The notes: generated by a model not told the origin, from the sequence alone. A stretch of DNA of 64,000 nt from Nitrobacter hamburgensis X14 (GCF_000013885.1 NC_007964.1:434001-498000); one strand, 5' to 3'. Numbered from the stretch's first letter, positions 1 through 8,299 are shown. Made by a program: numbers and translations.

Positions 1-827
1 CGGATGACGCCTGAGTTTTCCATCGCGCGCAGCGTCGCCTGAACGGTCGGCATCGTCACGCCGTTGATGATGCTTTTGCCGAAGCCGCCCACCACGCTGT
101 TGCCCGGCACCAGCGCCGATCCGGTCGCCAGGAACGGATTCGAATTGTTGAAGTTCACGACGGCGGTGCCATAGCTCAGGTTGGCGCTCAAATCGACGCC
201 GAGTTGCTTGATGATGTCGCGTTGCACCTCCGCGACCACCACCTTCAGCATGACCTGGTCGCGGCCGCGAACCGCTATGCTGTTGACCACCTTGTCGGCA
301 CCGCCCGCGAGGCGTGCAGCCAGATCGGCCGCTTGCTGGGATTCCACCGGGCTCTGGGCCCAACCCGAAAGTACGACGCCGTCGCCGAGGCCGTCGATCT
401 TGATATCCGCATTCGGCAAGATCTGTTTGAGCGCGGCGCGCAAGCCGTTGAGGTCGCGCGTGACTGCGATGTCATAAGCCGAAATCTGCTGGCCGCTGCC
501 GTCGAAGAATATGATGTTGGTTTGACCGACCGCTGCGCCGATGATGTAGGCGCGCTGCGCTGACCTCACCACGGCATTTGCGATCTTCGGGTCGGCGACC
601 AGGACGTCCTTGACGTCACGGGGCAAGTCCACCACGACGGACTTGCCGATGCCGAGCGACAGCGATTGCGCGTGCATCTTTGCGCCGGCCGTTGCGGCTG
701 GCACGCGGTAATCGCTCGCGAACACCGGCGTCAGCGCCGGGTTCAGCGTGAAGGCGGCGATTGCTGCGAACGAGAGAGACCGCGCCACAATGGCCTGCAG
801 CGGTGTCGGATTTATCGTCCACGTCAT
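1..827 (-). CDS. cpaC: Type II/IV secretion secretin CpaC (RcpA), 3' end outside window
   Basis: Outer-membrane secretin of the Tad/Flp pilus machine; the pilus passes through its ring. Only the first 275 or so codons are present because the gene runs off the left edge. The ATG at 827 opens a hydrophobic N-terminal signal segment. It is followed by the pilus-assembly N-domain (about residues 50-130, including SLGIGKSVVVDLP and VLVADPKIAN), a BON-like region with VVLSGWAQSP, then the start of the secretin core with MLKVVVAEVQRD. The gene lies just downstream of cpaB, 15 bases away on the same strand, the usual cpa order. The C-terminal secretin domain cannot be inspected here. Confidence 0.92.
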   Translation of the reverse strand, partial: MTWTINPTPLQAIVARSLSFAAIAAFTLNPALTPVFASDYRVPAATAGAKMHAQSLSLGIGKSVVVDLPRDVKDVLVADPKIANAVVRSAQRAYIIGAAVGQTNIIFFDGSGQQISAYDIAVTRDLNGLRAALKQILPNADIKIDGLGDGVVLSGWAQSPVESQQAADLAARLAGGADKVVNSIAVRGRDQVMLKVVVAEVQRDIIKQLGVDLSANLSYGTAVVNFNNSNPFLATGSALVPGNSVVGGFGKSIINGVTMPTVQATLRAMENSGVI

Positions 828-842
828 GACGGGCGTCCTTGA

Positions 843-1634
843 TTACCTCTGTACGGTGGTCTGGGTCGGAACGCCGTAGCGGACGATATTGATGCTGTCG
901 CGCCTCTGATCGTCGGTGCTGCTCTCCGGGGCATTGGCGTCGGCGAGGCTGCGCAGCGCCAGCGACAGCGTTCCCATCTGGCGCGACCGCGCCAGCATCT
1001 CCGCCTGCTCCGGTTTCAATTCGAGCGTCGCGGTCTTGCCGACCACGACCTTCTGCCCGTTCTTCTCCTCGATGGTCTGGTCGACCGCGAGAACGCGCAC
1101 GTTGCTGAGAATGGTCTCCGAATTGACGGAGTTCGCGTTTGGATGATCCGGGTTTTTGTCTCGTTGTGAGAGGATCACGTCGACGCGATCATTGGGGAGA
1201 ATAAAGCCGCCGGCGCCGGTCTCGGGCGAAATTTCGGTCGAGATCGCGCGCATCCCGGTCGGCAGGATCGCGGCCATGAATCCGGATCCTTTCGCGCTGA
1301 CCAGCTTGAGTTCGCGAATGGGTTCTCCCGCGATGAAGGGCGAGCGGGCGATCGATCCCGCCAGTTGCGTGGTGGCGTCGGGACGCTGGTCGCGGCGAAT
1401 GAAGCTGCTGCTGGCGCTATTTGCGGGCCAGGCCTGCCACGCCACGTCGTTCGCGGTCACCGCCTGTCCGAGCGGGATGTCCGATTTCGCGACCAGAACG
1501 TCCACCGTCTGGAGCTGCGCGGTCTGCGCGGGTTGCGGCTTCTTGTCGGATCCGCTCGCGAGATAGGCGGCAAGGCCGCCGGCACCGACTGCGATGGTCA
1601 GGACGACAATGCGTGCGGTATTCATACGCTTCAC
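843..1634 (-). CDS. cpaB: Flp pilus assembly protein CpaB (RcpC)
   Basis: Periplasmic, inner-membrane-anchored component of the Tad pilus, thought to link the secretin to the inner-membrane platform. The 263-residue product starts with a membrane anchor (IVVLTIAVGAGGLAAYLA). A SAF domain follows at roughly residues 45-115 (LVAKSDIPLGQAVTANDV), then the RcpC region with LPNDRVDVILSQRD, the signature of this family. Length is normal. Two starts are possible: the ATG at 1634 or the in-frame ATG three codons later, which sits directly before the membrane anchor. It precedes cpaC by 15 bases on the same strand, so the two are very likely co-transcribed. Confidence 0.93.
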   Translation of the reverse strand: MKRMNTARIVVLTIAVGAGGLAAYLASGSDKKPQPAQTAQLQTVDVLVAKSDIPLGQAVTANDVAWQAWPANSASSSFIRRDQRPDATTQLAGSIARSPFIAGEPIRELKLVSAKGSGFMAAILPTGMRAISTEISPETGAGGFILPNDRVDVILSQRDKNPDHPNANSVNSETILSNVRVLAVDQTIEEKNGQKVVVGKTATLELKPEQAEMLARSRQMGTLSLALRSLADANAPESSTDDQRRDSINIVRYGVPTQTTVQR

Positions 1635-1752
1635 TTTCCACGTTACGCCGCGGCGCTTGCGCCGTCGTAACGGGAGTTGAACAGATATTCGTCAAAGCAT
1701 GGTTAATGAGGCGTATCCAAATCGCGTTAATGAGAGGTTTCTTGTACGCGCT

Positions 1753-2277
1753 TCAGTGAAGCGCAAAGCGCGCCAAATCGACCGCCTTGATCCAACCGGT
1801 CTCCGGATAGATCAGCAGGGCGCCAAGCGCGAGCGCGATGCCGTAGGGAATTCCCGTATCCTTGCCGTGCAGCCGGAGCAGCCAGTCCTGACTGTAAAAT
1901 AGCGCCGGCAGAGGCCATTGCCGGAACTGGAGCAGCAGCAACGTCAGGGCTCCGCCGAACAGCGAGGCATAGACCAGATACTCCAGCAGATGTCCGAAGC
2001 CGAACCAAAGGGCGGCCGCGGCCGCCACTTTTGCGTCGCCGCCGCCGACCCAGCCCATCGCGAAACAGGTGAATGCGACAAGCAGGACAGCAAGGCCGGC
2101 GCCGGCATGTAACAGCATGTCGTGAAGGCTCATGCCGCTCAGGGCAGCCACCACGAGGAAGCCGGCCACCAAAAGCAGCGAGACCCGATTGGAGATCGTC
2201 ATGGTGAGCAGGTCGCTGGCGGCCGCGAATGCCATCAGGGCTGGAAACAGCAGCAAGCGTGCGACATCGAGTGCCAT
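1753..2277 (-). CDS. cpaA: Prepilin peptidase CpaA (TadV-type, A24 family)
   Basis: Inner-membrane aspartic protease that cleaves the leader of the Flp pilin and the TadE-like pseudopilins. The product of about 174 residues is almost all hydrophobic, with five to six membrane segments. Both catalytic aspartates are visible: one in AAASDLLTMTISN after the first segment and one in the GGGDAK motif. The open frame extends upstream to 2397, but the extra 40 residues are polar and unlike a membrane lead-in, so the ATG at 2277 is preferred. The gene lies between the pilin gene and cpaB, as in other cpa loci. Confidence 0.9.
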   Translation of the reverse strand: MALDVARLLLFPALMAFAAASDLLTMTISNRVSLLLVAGFLVVAALSGMSLHDMLLHAGAGLAVLLVAFTCFAMGWVGGGDAKVAAAAALWFGFGHLLEYLVYASLFGGALTLLLLQFRQWPLPALFYSQDWLLRLHGKDTGIPYGIALALGALLIYPETGWIKAVDLARFALH

Positions 2278-2359
2278 GGTGATATGAGCCCCTGCAGCGC
2301 CATCCGTTACGAAGTTTGATCCTGGCCGGTCAAAGTGAACGTTCGGGAAACGGGAAAGG

Positions 2360-2503
2360 TCATGGCCAGACGGCGATAATCCGGGCTGTGACGGCAATCA
2401 CGGCGAGGGTCAGTGCCATGCAAACGGTCTGGATGGCCTGTCTCGTTTGCTCATCGTCGGGCCGATAATGCGTTTTGGGCATGGAAGGCTTCAACATGAT
2501 CAT
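2360..2503 (-). CDS. Possible small single-pass membrane protein in the pilus locus
   Basis: A frame of 47 codons between the Flp pilin and cpaA. The product has a short polar N-terminus (MLKPSMPKTHYRPDDEQTRQ) and one predicted membrane helix to the C-terminus (TVCMALTLAVIAVTARIIAV). Longer upstream starts would lie inside the pilin terminator, so the ATGs at 2503 or 2497 are more likely. I see no convincing ribosome binding site. I do not recognise a family. The position inside a Tad operon makes a pilus-associated role possible but unproven. Confidence 0.4.
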   Translation of the reverse strand: MIMLKPSMPKTHYRPDDEQTRQAIQTVCMALTLAVIAVTARIIAVWP

Positions 2504-2547
2504 GGCGGCCCGGTTCAGCTTCTTGCGGACGAGCAGAAGCAGGAACA

Positions 2548-2577
2548 GAAAAGGCCCCGGCATACCGGGACCTTTTT
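2548..2577 (-). terminator. Hairpin terminator after the Flp pilin gene
   Basis: An AAGG(C/T)CCCGG stem with a CATA loop and one mismatch, flanked by an A-run on one side and a T-run on the other, so it could act in both directions. It lies 26 bases past the pilin stop codon. It probably separates abundant pilin mRNA from the lower-level cpaABC message. Confidence 0.7.
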
Positions 2578-2602
2578 TGAGCGCGAAACGGAAGACTTTC
2601 GC

Positions 2603-2773
2603 TTATGGCTTCGCCAGTTGGTCGCTGACCTGCGTGAACTTGCTGATCAGGTTGGTGCCGACGAGGTTTACGGCGCTGATGATCGCGACGGCGATGCCGG
2701 CGGCGATCAGGCCGTATTCGATCGCGGTGGCGCCGGACTCATCCTTGGCGAAACGCTTGACCAGATTCTTCAT
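2603..2773 (-). CDS. pilA: Flp/Fap pilin subunit
   Basis: Major subunit of the Tad (Flp) pilus, which mediates attachment. The 56-residue product has a short basic leader (MKNLVKRFAKDESG) cut by CpaA. The hydrophobic mature helix follows, beginning ATAIEYGLIAAGIAV and carrying the conserved Glu-Tyr pair needed for processing and assembly. The start at 2773 is chosen over an ATG seven codons upstream because GGGAG sits at the right distance before it and the leader then has the family length. The gene is first in the leftward cpa cluster and is followed by a hairpin terminator. Confidence 0.95.
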   Translation of the reverse strand: MKNLVKRFAKDESGATAIEYGLIAAGIAVAIISAVNLVGTNLISKFTQVSDQLAKP

Positions 2774-3095
2774 AAGAAAACTCCCTGTGCTCACGTGGCT
2801 TTCGAACTACCTGGTCCTAACGGCGTTCTCAGCACCGTGACCATGACACCACCGTAGGGTGGGAGAAATTGCAGCGCAGTTAATTCGATTGCAGAAACGC
2901 GGCCGTAACGGGCTGGTTCTTTCTCAGAGTGAATTTAGATTTAAGGGAGATGTATAAAAATGCATTCTACCTCGAAAGGATAGCTGCGGGGGGCCGTTTG
3001 CAGTTCGTTCATCAATTAACGGCAGATTTGCCATGTCGGGCGCCGGCACCGTTGCGTATCGCTTTTGCCGGCTGGTATGCGTCCCGGAGTACAGT
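2774..3095. promoter_or_regulatory. Divergent intergenic region of the Tad pilus locus
   Basis: About 320 bases between the leftward pilin gene and the rightward secretin-N-domain gene. It must hold both promoters. It is locally AT-richer than its surroundings around 2920-2970, but I cannot assign -35 and -10 boxes with confidence and see no gene in it. Confidence 0.4.
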
Positions 3096-3581
3096 ATGTG
3101 GTTCAAGTTTTTGCGTGGTCGTTCGCGTGCTTCGGTCGTCGGCCTGTCGCTTGCAACGGCGATTTTGCTTGGTCCGACGGCGGCTCTCGCCGAGGTGACG
3201 AGCGACCCGATCTCGGTCAATGTGGACCAGGCGAAGCTGGTCAAGCTGCCCGGACATATCGCGACGATCGTGGTCGGTAACCCGCTGATCGCCGACGTCA
3301 CCCTGCAGCCGGGCGGCCTCGTGGTCGTGACCGGAAAGGGATACGGCGCAACCAACGTGATTGCGATGGACCGCGCCGGGAGCATTCTGGTGGATCGCGT
3401 CATTCAGGTCGAAGGGCCGAGCGATCAGGTGGTGACGGTCTATCGCGGCGTGGAGCGCGAGTCGTATAGCTGCATGCCGGTTTGCCAGAAGCGCATCACC
3501 CTCGGGGACAGCGTCGCCTACTTCAAGGCGACGATGGACCAGGCCAGCAATCTAAGTTCGCAGGCCGGCGGTGCAAAATAA
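3096..3581 (+). CDS. Stand-alone secretin N-domain protein of the Tad pilus locus
   Basis: A 161-residue exported protein. A signal peptide ends at about residue 32 (GPTAALA). A single pilus-assembly N-domain follows (about residues 40-110; VKLPGHIATIVVGNP, GKGYGATNVIAMD), the same domain that opens CpaC across the divergent promoter. There is no secretin core. A C-terminal tail carries a close cysteine pair (YSCMPVCQKR). The ATG at 3096 follows CGGAG and directly precedes the signal peptide. Such proteins occur in rhizobial Tad loci; a role as accessory or adaptor to the secretin is inference. It heads the rightward set with two TadE-like genes. Confidence 0.85.
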   Translation: MWFKFLRGRSRASVVGLSLATAILLGPTAALAEVTSDPISVNVDQAKLVKLPGHIATIVVGNPLIADVTLQPGGLVVVTGKGYGATNVIAMDRAGSILVDRVIQVEGPSDQVVTVYRGVERESYSCMPVCQKRITLGDSVAYFKATMDQASNLSSQAGGAK

Positions 3582-3649
3582 TAAAGCCGATTGACCGTCC
3601 GGCAACCGATACCGGGACGCCTGGCGCGTGCGTTCCGCGACAGCGCGGC

Positions 3650-3751
3650 TAGAGTCTGATCCAACTCCGTTGAATCAGATTCTAGCCTTATCCTTTCGAT
3701 TGAGCATGATCTTACCCGAAACCGGTTTCCACTTTTCGGGATCATGCTCTA
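3650..3751. repeat. Palindromic repeat, family E
   Basis: Two hairpins side by side. One has TAGAGTCTGAT facing ATCAGATTCTA. The second has GAGCATGATC facing GATCATGCTC around an ACCGGT-containing loop. The same pair occurs in the opposite orientation at 57386-57486. No coding content. Confidence 0.85.
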
Positions 3752-3887
3752 GCAAGCCAATCCAGGAATGGTTGATATCGGGTATACGGCGAGGGGCATT
3801 CTGCTTCCATCGGGCGAAACACTTCAACAATCTGTTTCGGCTAGTCCTTGACGGTAGATAAATCCCGCCGTGCTCAAGGATTTTGCG

Positions 3888-4457
3888 ATGTCGCCATTCC
3901 CCCGTTTCAGGACCGTAGCCGCAAGGGTGGCCGGCCGTTTCCGCGGCAATCAGCGCGGGTCCGCGGCGGTGGAGTTCGCTCTCGTCGCGCCGCTGTTCTT
4001 CGCGCTGCTGTTTGCGATCATCGAGACCGGCATGGTGTTCTTTGCGAGCCAGAGCCTGGAGACCACGTTGCAGGACTCGGCGCGCATGATCCAGACCGGT
4101 CAGGCACAGATCGCCAAGTACGACAAGGCGAGCTTTAAGAAAGACGTCGTCTGCGCGAATGCGAGCGTGCTGTTCGATTGCGAGAATGGAATCTTTGTCG
4201 ATGTCCATAGCTACCCGTCCGGATTCGGAAGCGTAGAGATCGACGATTCGATCACCGCGGATCCGATCACCGGGGACAGAAATTTCGTCGATAATACGCA
4301 ATACAGCGCCGGCGGTCCGGGAGATATCGTCGTCGTGCGGCTGTTCTATCAGTGGCCGCTGTTTGTCACGGGACTCGGCTACAACCTCGCCAACCTGAGC
4401 GGCAGCAAGCGGCTGCTGGCAGCGACGGTCGCCTTCAAAAACGAGCCCTATAGCTGA
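3888..4457 (+). CDS. tadE: TadE-family pseudopilin-like protein
   Basis: Minor pilin-like component of the Tad machine, processed by CpaA. The 189-residue product has a basic N-terminal leader ending in NQRGSAAVEFALVAPLFFAL, the TadE motif with the conserved Glu inside the first membrane helix, then a periplasmic domain with one cysteine pair (VVCANASVLFDC). The ATG at 3888 has AAGGA seven bases upstream; a GTG at 3870 is possible but less well placed. It is followed after 13 bases by a second TadE-like gene, so the pair is an operon. Confidence 0.85.
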   Translation: MSPFPRFRTVAARVAGRFRGNQRGSAAVEFALVAPLFFALLFAIIETGMVFFASQSLETTLQDSARMIQTGQAQIAKYDKASFKKDVVCANASVLFDCENGIFVDVHSYPSGFGSVEIDDSITADPITGDRNFVDNTQYSAGGPGDIVVVRLFYQWPLFVTGLGYNLANLSGSKRLLAATVAFKNEPYS

Positions 4458-4470
4458 GGACGTGACGTCG

Positions 4471-5085
4471 ATGTCCAGTATCTGGTCATGCATCAGGGTT
4501 TCGGCGGCAGCGATGCGGCGTGATTCGCGGGGCGTTGCCGCGATCGAATTTGCGATGATCGTGCCGCTGATGCTGGTGATGCTGTTCGGGACCATCGATG
4601 TGTCGTCGGGCGTGGCGGTCAAGCGCAAGGTCACGCTGGTCGCGAGGACGCTGTCCGACCTGACGTCGCAGTCCAAGGTGGTGGGCGACGCGGACATCAC
4701 GAACTTCTTGGCTGCCAGCTATGGCATCATGTGGCCCTATCCGTCGGCGCCGGTCCAGGCCACCATTTCGGAACTCTACATCGATCCGGCGACGTCTGTG
4801 GCGCGGGTGCAGTGGAGCCAGGGATCGTCGCCGCGAGGCGTGGGCTCGACAGTCAGCATTTCGTCGGACCTCATCGGCAAGGATTCGTCGGACAAGACGC
4901 TTCCCGGTCAGTACCTGATCTACAGCGAGGTCAGCTATCTCTACCAGCCGATCGTCGGCTACGTGATGGCGAAAGCCGGCGTGACGCTGAGCGACACCGC
5001 CTATACGCGGCCGCGTCAGTCCATGTGCGTCACCTATCCCACGCCGCCTGCCGGCACCCCTTTTCCTCCTTGCCCGACGAATTGA
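4471..5085 (+). CDS. Second TadE/TadG-like pseudopilin protein
   Basis: A 204-residue partner of the preceding TadE protein. After a short basic leader comes RDSRGVAAIEFAMIVPLML, again with the Glu in the first hydrophobic helix expected for CpaA processing. A periplasmic domain of about 160 residues has two cysteines near the C-terminus (SMCVTYP and FPPCPTN). TadG proteins are usually longer and carry a von Willebrand domain, which is absent, so TadE-like or TadF-like is the safer label. ATG 4471 is favoured over GTG 4462 because GAGGA lies upstream of it. Confidence 0.82.
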   Translation: MSSIWSCIRVSAAAMRRDSRGVAAIEFAMIVPLMLVMLFGTIDVSSGVAVKRKVTLVARTLSDLTSQSKVVGDADITNFLAASYGIMWPYPSAPVQATISELYIDPATSVARVQWSQGSSPRGVGSTVSISSDLIGKDSSDKTLPGQYLIYSEVSYLYQPIVGYVMAKAGVTLSDTAYTRPRQSMCVTYPTPPAGTPFPPCPTN

Positions 5086-5117
5086 AGCTACGCCAACACT
5101 TCGGGTATCGTTGCAAA

Positions 5118-5148
5118 TAAAAAAAAGGCCGCGCTGACGCACGGCCTT
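5118..5148 (-). terminator. Rho-independent terminator of the cold-shock gene
   Basis: Read leftward, a 7-bp AAGGCCG stem with a 10-base loop is followed by a run of eight T. It lies about 60 bases past the csp stop codon and has no T-run in the rightward direction, so it serves csp rather than the TadE genes. Confidence 0.85.
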
Positions 5149-5209
5149 CGGTAATCCGATCGTTTTCGATCTTAATTGCGCTTCGCTGAACGAAGCGTCT
5201 AGGTAGTGT

Positions 5210-5422
5210 TTAACCAGCGGCCCGCAAATTGTCGGCCGATGATTTGCCAGAGCGGCGATCAGCGACGATCTCGTAGCTGATCTTCTGGCCTTCACGCAGC
5301 GTTCCAAGTCCGGCGCGTTCAACGGCGCTGACGTGAACGAACACGTCGTTGCCGCCATCGTCCGGTTGAATGAAGCCGTAGCCCTTGGTCGCGTTAAACC
5401 ACTTCACGGTTCCCATGCTCAC
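5210..5422 (-). CDS. Cold-shock protein, CspA family
   Basis: A 70-residue single cold-shock domain that binds single-stranded RNA and DNA and melts secondary structure in mRNA. Both RNA-binding motifs are present: RNP1-type KGYGFIQPD and RNP2-type VFVHVSAVE. The N-terminal GTVKWFNATKGYGF is canonical. It lies next to infA and rhlE on the same strand, two other genes that help translation in the cold. A 270-base upstream gap leaves room for a structured leader as in other csp genes. Members of this family are numerous in each genome, so no specific symbol is given. Confidence 0.96.
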   Translation of the reverse strand: MSMGTVKWFNATKGYGFIQPDDGGNDVFVHVSAVERAGLGTLREGQKISYEIVADRRSGKSSADNLRAAG

Positions 5423-5692
5423 GGGTAGTCCCTTTTCAAATACGTATGTCGAAGCCCGCTTTCGGCGGGTTGGCGAGATCGGATTTTTGGAAGGGTCGTC
5501 AGGGTCTAAACCGGCTGTACCGGTGGATAGCCAATGTCGTCCGGCCGAAAATCGCTAGAGCCCATATTATTCGAAGGCAGGCCGCAAAACAATCCTGACG
5601 TGCAGGATTTTTTAAGATGTGCCGAGCTGCCGGCGCGGCCGCCGGCCCTCGCCCTGATATCGGCGCACGGTCCTCCCACCGTCGGACGTCGG

Positions 5693-5974
5693 CTATCTGC
5701 GGCGGAACTGGCCCCCGCGCGGCGGTCCGCCACGCGGTGCGCCGCTGGGTCGCTCGTCCTTGTGCCGGAAGATCAGGCGACCCTTTTCGAGATCGTAGGG
5801 GGACATCTCGATGGTGACGCGATCGCCGGCCAGCGTCTTGATTCGGTTCTTTTTCATCTTGCCGGCGGTATAGGCCACGATTTCGTGCCCGGCATCGAGC
5901 TGCACCCGATAGCGGGCGTCGGGCAGGATTTCGGTGACCAGTCCTTCGAACTGGATCAGTTCTTCTTTCGCCAT
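5693..5974 (-). CDS. infA: Translation initiation factor IF-1
   Basis: Small OB-fold protein that occupies the ribosomal A site during initiation. The core (about residues 1-72: MAKEELIQFEGLVTEILPD, KMKKNRIKTLAGDRV, EMSPYDLEKGRLIFR) is complete. The product is 93 residues, some 20 longer than the E. coli protein, because of an Arg/Gly/Pro-rich tail (RPSGAPRGGPPRGG). The ATG at 5974 gives the canonical N-terminus; the frame extends upstream through a palindromic repeat and that part is not believed. The gene sits between rhlE and csp, all leftward. Confidence 0.95.
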   Translation of the reverse strand: MAKEELIQFEGLVTEILPDARYRVQLDAGHEIVAYTAGKMKKNRIKTLAGDRVTIEMSPYDLEKGRLIFRHKDERPSGAPRGGPPRGGQFRRR

Positions 5975-6003
5975 ATGGTTCTCCGGATCGAGTGGCGCTT
6001 CAC

Positions 6004-6120
6004 TAGAGCATTTTCCGGCTAAGTGGAAACCGGTTTGCGTGAAGAAAATGCTCTCAATCAAAAACTTGCGCGTATTCCTATCGCAAAACCGGTATCCACT
6101 TTTGCGGAACGCGCGCTAGA
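6004..6120. repeat. Palindromic repeat, family B
   Basis: Two adjacent inverted repeats: TAGAGCATTTTC facing GAAAATGCTCT, and GCGTATTCC facing GGAACGCGC, each with an ACCGGT core. A related copy lies at 12259-12333. It sits about 30 bases upstream of the infA start. Confidence 0.8.
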
Positions 6121-6232
6121 TCACGATGATTTTGGAGCGAATCGATCCAAAATCATGATCGTGATCGATCCCAATATTTTAGAGCGGGATGCGGGCGGAA
6201 AACCGCTACGCACTTTTCCTCATTCCGCTCTA
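6119..6232. repeat. Palindromic repeat, family C
   Basis: A hairpin of GATCACGATGATTTTGGA facing its complement, followed by TAGAGCGGGATG facing CATTCCGCTCTA around an AAAACCGCTACGCACTTTT loop. The same two parts occur in swapped order at 27245-27360 after the glucosidase gene. Confidence 0.85.
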
Positions 6233-6390
6233 GTGGTCCGGCTCTAACATTCGCATCTCGTTTCAGCAGGCCCTTTTGCGAATGTTAGAACCACGGGACC
6301 ACTAGCAACTATCAGGTTTCCAGTGGAGTTTTGAATTTGACATTCGCGTCCCGGACGCGCGGTCAGGTGGGTAGTGAATGTCAAATCCAC
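6231..6390. repeat. Two further inverted repeats between infA and rhlE
   Basis: 6231-6304 is an imperfect palindrome with TAGTGGTCC and CTAACATTCGCA arms. 6325-6386 is a second with GAATTTGACATTC arms. Part of the second (GTGGAGTTTTGAATTTGA) recurs in reverse complement at about 14395-14412 upstream of DUF1223, so these are repeat-family members and not unique terminators. Confidence 0.7.
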
Positions 6391-6392
6391 TC

Positions 6393-7826
6393 CTAGCGTT
6401 GAGGACGTTGGCCGGGCTTTGCGCGCGCTGGCCGGCTTTGGCGGTGCAGGAAGGCAACGCCCTGCATCCCCTCGGCCTTGCCGCCCTGCGATGAACGGGA
6501 GGGCTCATGCCGGCCGGCTTCCGGCCGCTTCGTTTGCGGCACGCCGTTGCCATGACGGCTGCGGCGGCGCGGACCTTTCGCGCCGGGAGCGGCGTCGCCC
6601 GCTCTGGTCGTGTGACTAGGCTGTGCCGGGCGTCCGGCGCGATGCTGCTGATGGGCCGGCGCCGCCTCGCGCTGCCCCGGTGTCCGGCGATCTTCTCTCG
6701 GCAGTGCCACGCGGATCAGCTTTTCGATATCGCGGAGATAGGCCATTTCTTCGGCCCCGGCGACCAGCGAAATCGCTGCGCCGTCGGCGCCTGCGCGCGC
6801 GGTGCGGCCGATGCGATGGACGTAGGTCTCGGGGACGTTCGGAAGGTCGAAGTTGACGACGTGGCTGATGCCGTCGACGTCGATGCCGCGGGCCGCGATA
6901 TCGGTCGCAACCAGCGTCCGGATCTCTCCGGTCCGGAAGGCCGCCAGCACGCGCTCGCGGTGGTTCTGCGATTTGTTGCCGTGGATCGCATCGGACCTGA
7001 TGCCGGACTTGGCGAGGCTCTTCACGACCTTGTCGGCGCCATGCTTGGTCCGCGTGAAAATCAGCGCGCGGTTGACCGGCTCCTGCTTCAGAAGCTGGGC
7101 CAGAAACGCGGGCTTGCTGGCATGATCGACCTGGATGATGCGCTGGGCGATACGGTCCACGGTGGAGGCGACCGGCGTCACCGCGACGCGTGCCGGATCG
7201 CGCAGCATCTGCTCGGCGAGTTCCGCGATGTCCTTCGGCATGGTGGCCGAGAAAAACAGCGTCTGCCGTTTGACCGGCAGCTTGGCGACGACTTTGCGGA
7301 TGTCATGGATGAAACCCATGTCGAGCATACGATCGGCTTCGTCCAGCACGAGAAATTCGACCTGACCGAGCTTCAGCCCGTTGCTTTGAACGAGATCGAG
7401 CAGGCGACCCGGTGTGGCGACCATGACTTCGACGCCTTGCATGACCGCGCGGACCTGACGCCCCATCGGAACGCCGCCGATCGCGAGAGCCGAGGTCAGG
7501 CGCAGGTGGCGGCCGTAGGCGTTGAAGCTCTCCAGGATCTGGCCCGAAAGCTCGCGCGTGGGGCTGAGCACCAGCACCCGGCAGCTCTTGGGTTGCGGCT
7601 TGATGCGGTTTTGCAACAGGCGATGCAGGATCGGGAGCGCGAAGGATGCGGTCTTGCCGGTTCCGGTCTGGGCAATTCCGACGATGTCGCGTCCGGCGAG
7701 GGCAAGAGGAATGGTTTGAGTCTGGATGGGCGTGGGCGTCAGATAGTTCTCTTCTGCGAGCGCACGTGTAATTGGATCGGCAAGGCCGAAATCCTGAAAG
7801 GAGGACAAAAGGTGGTTTCTTTCCAT
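6393..7826 (-). CDS. rhlE: DEAD-box ATP-dependent RNA helicase RhlE-type
   Basis: ATP-driven RNA unwinding, used in ribosome assembly and mRNA turnover, especially in the cold. Of the 477 residues the first 380 form the two RecA-like domains: Q-motif TPTPIQTQTIP (30-40), Walker A TGTGKT (54-59), DEAD at 162-165, SAT at 193-195, and HRIGRTARAG near residue 345. The tail is a basic, low-complexity region typical of RhlE. The start at 7826 gives a short lead before FQDFGL, as in the family. The 3' end abuts repeats; the nearest neighbours are infA and csp on the same strand. Confidence 0.95.
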   Translation of the reverse strand: MERNHLLSSFQDFGLADPITRALAEENYLTPTPIQTQTIPLALAGRDIVGIAQTGTGKTASFALPILHRLLQNRIKPQPKSCRVLVLSPTRELSGQILESFNAYGRHLRLTSALAIGGVPMGRQVRAVMQGVEVMVATPGRLLDLVQSNGLKLGQVEFLVLDEADRMLDMGFIHDIRKVVAKLPVKRQTLFFSATMPKDIAELAEQMLRDPARVAVTPVASTVDRIAQRIIQVDHASKPAFLAQLLKQEPVNRALIFTRTKHGADKVVKSLAKSGIRSDAIHGNKSQNHRERVLAAFRTGEIRTLVATDIAARGIDVDGISHVVNFDLPNVPETYVHRIGRTARAGADGAAISLVAGAEEMAYLRDIEKLIRVALPREDRRTPGQREAAPAHQQHRAGRPAQPSHTTRAGDAAPGAKGPRRRSRHGNGVPQTKRPEAGRHEPSRSSQGGKAEGMQGVAFLHRQSRPARAKPGQRPQR

Positions 7827-8119
7827 TATGCGACTGGGCGCCCGGCCACATCAGCCGGGGCGTGCCAAGGTGTCTGCGGACACCCGCGTGCTTGGGGCGT
7901 CGATTGAGGCTAGGTGAAGGGCAAGCCAGAAACCGTCGAACGGGCTCAGAACACGCGGCTCGCAGTGACCCGATCATTCTCAGGGTCGCGACACCATATG
8001 GAACAGGAACGCGGCAGATTCAAGGTATTTTGTCGAGGTTTAGCCTGGCAAAGGATTTTTGGAAGCGAAAACCGATCCTCGCCGTGCGCCTGGGCTTGTG
8101 ATTCGCGGCGCGATAATTC
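7827..8119. other. Intergenic region upstream of rhlE
   Basis: About 290 bases with no supported gene. Presumably it holds the rhlE promoter and leader; no boxes stand out. It ends in a family A repeat. Confidence 0.4.
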
Positions 8120-8224
8120 TAGAGCGTTTTCGAGCGAAGTGGTCACCGGTTCGCGTGAAGAAAACGCGTCAAATCAAAATCATAGAGCCCCGCTTCTGAT
8201 TCTATCAGAAGAGGAAAGGCTCTA
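8120..8224. repeat. Palindromic repeat, family A (copy 1)
   Basis: About 105 bases beginning TAGAGCGTTTTCGAGCGAAG and ending AAAGGCTCTA. Inside are ACCGGTTCGCGTGAAGAAAACGC and a CGCTTCTGAT/ATCAGAAG hairpin. Other copies: 11633, 12347, 31776, 35244, 50074 and, inverted, 58471. Confidence 0.92.
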
Positions 8225-8299
8225 ACCGATCAGCCGCAAATGCTCAAAAAGTGGCGGCGGTTAGCCGTGCTGGCGGCGTCGCCGTCCTTACGCCGCGAA

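Noticed and set aside
6000..6400. Insertion sequence next to infA
   Set aside because: Inverted repeats are present, but there is no transposase frame; better explained as clustered palindromic repeats.
7827..8119. Extra coding region upstream of rhlE
   Set aside because: Short frames only, no ribosome binding site, no recognisable motif.
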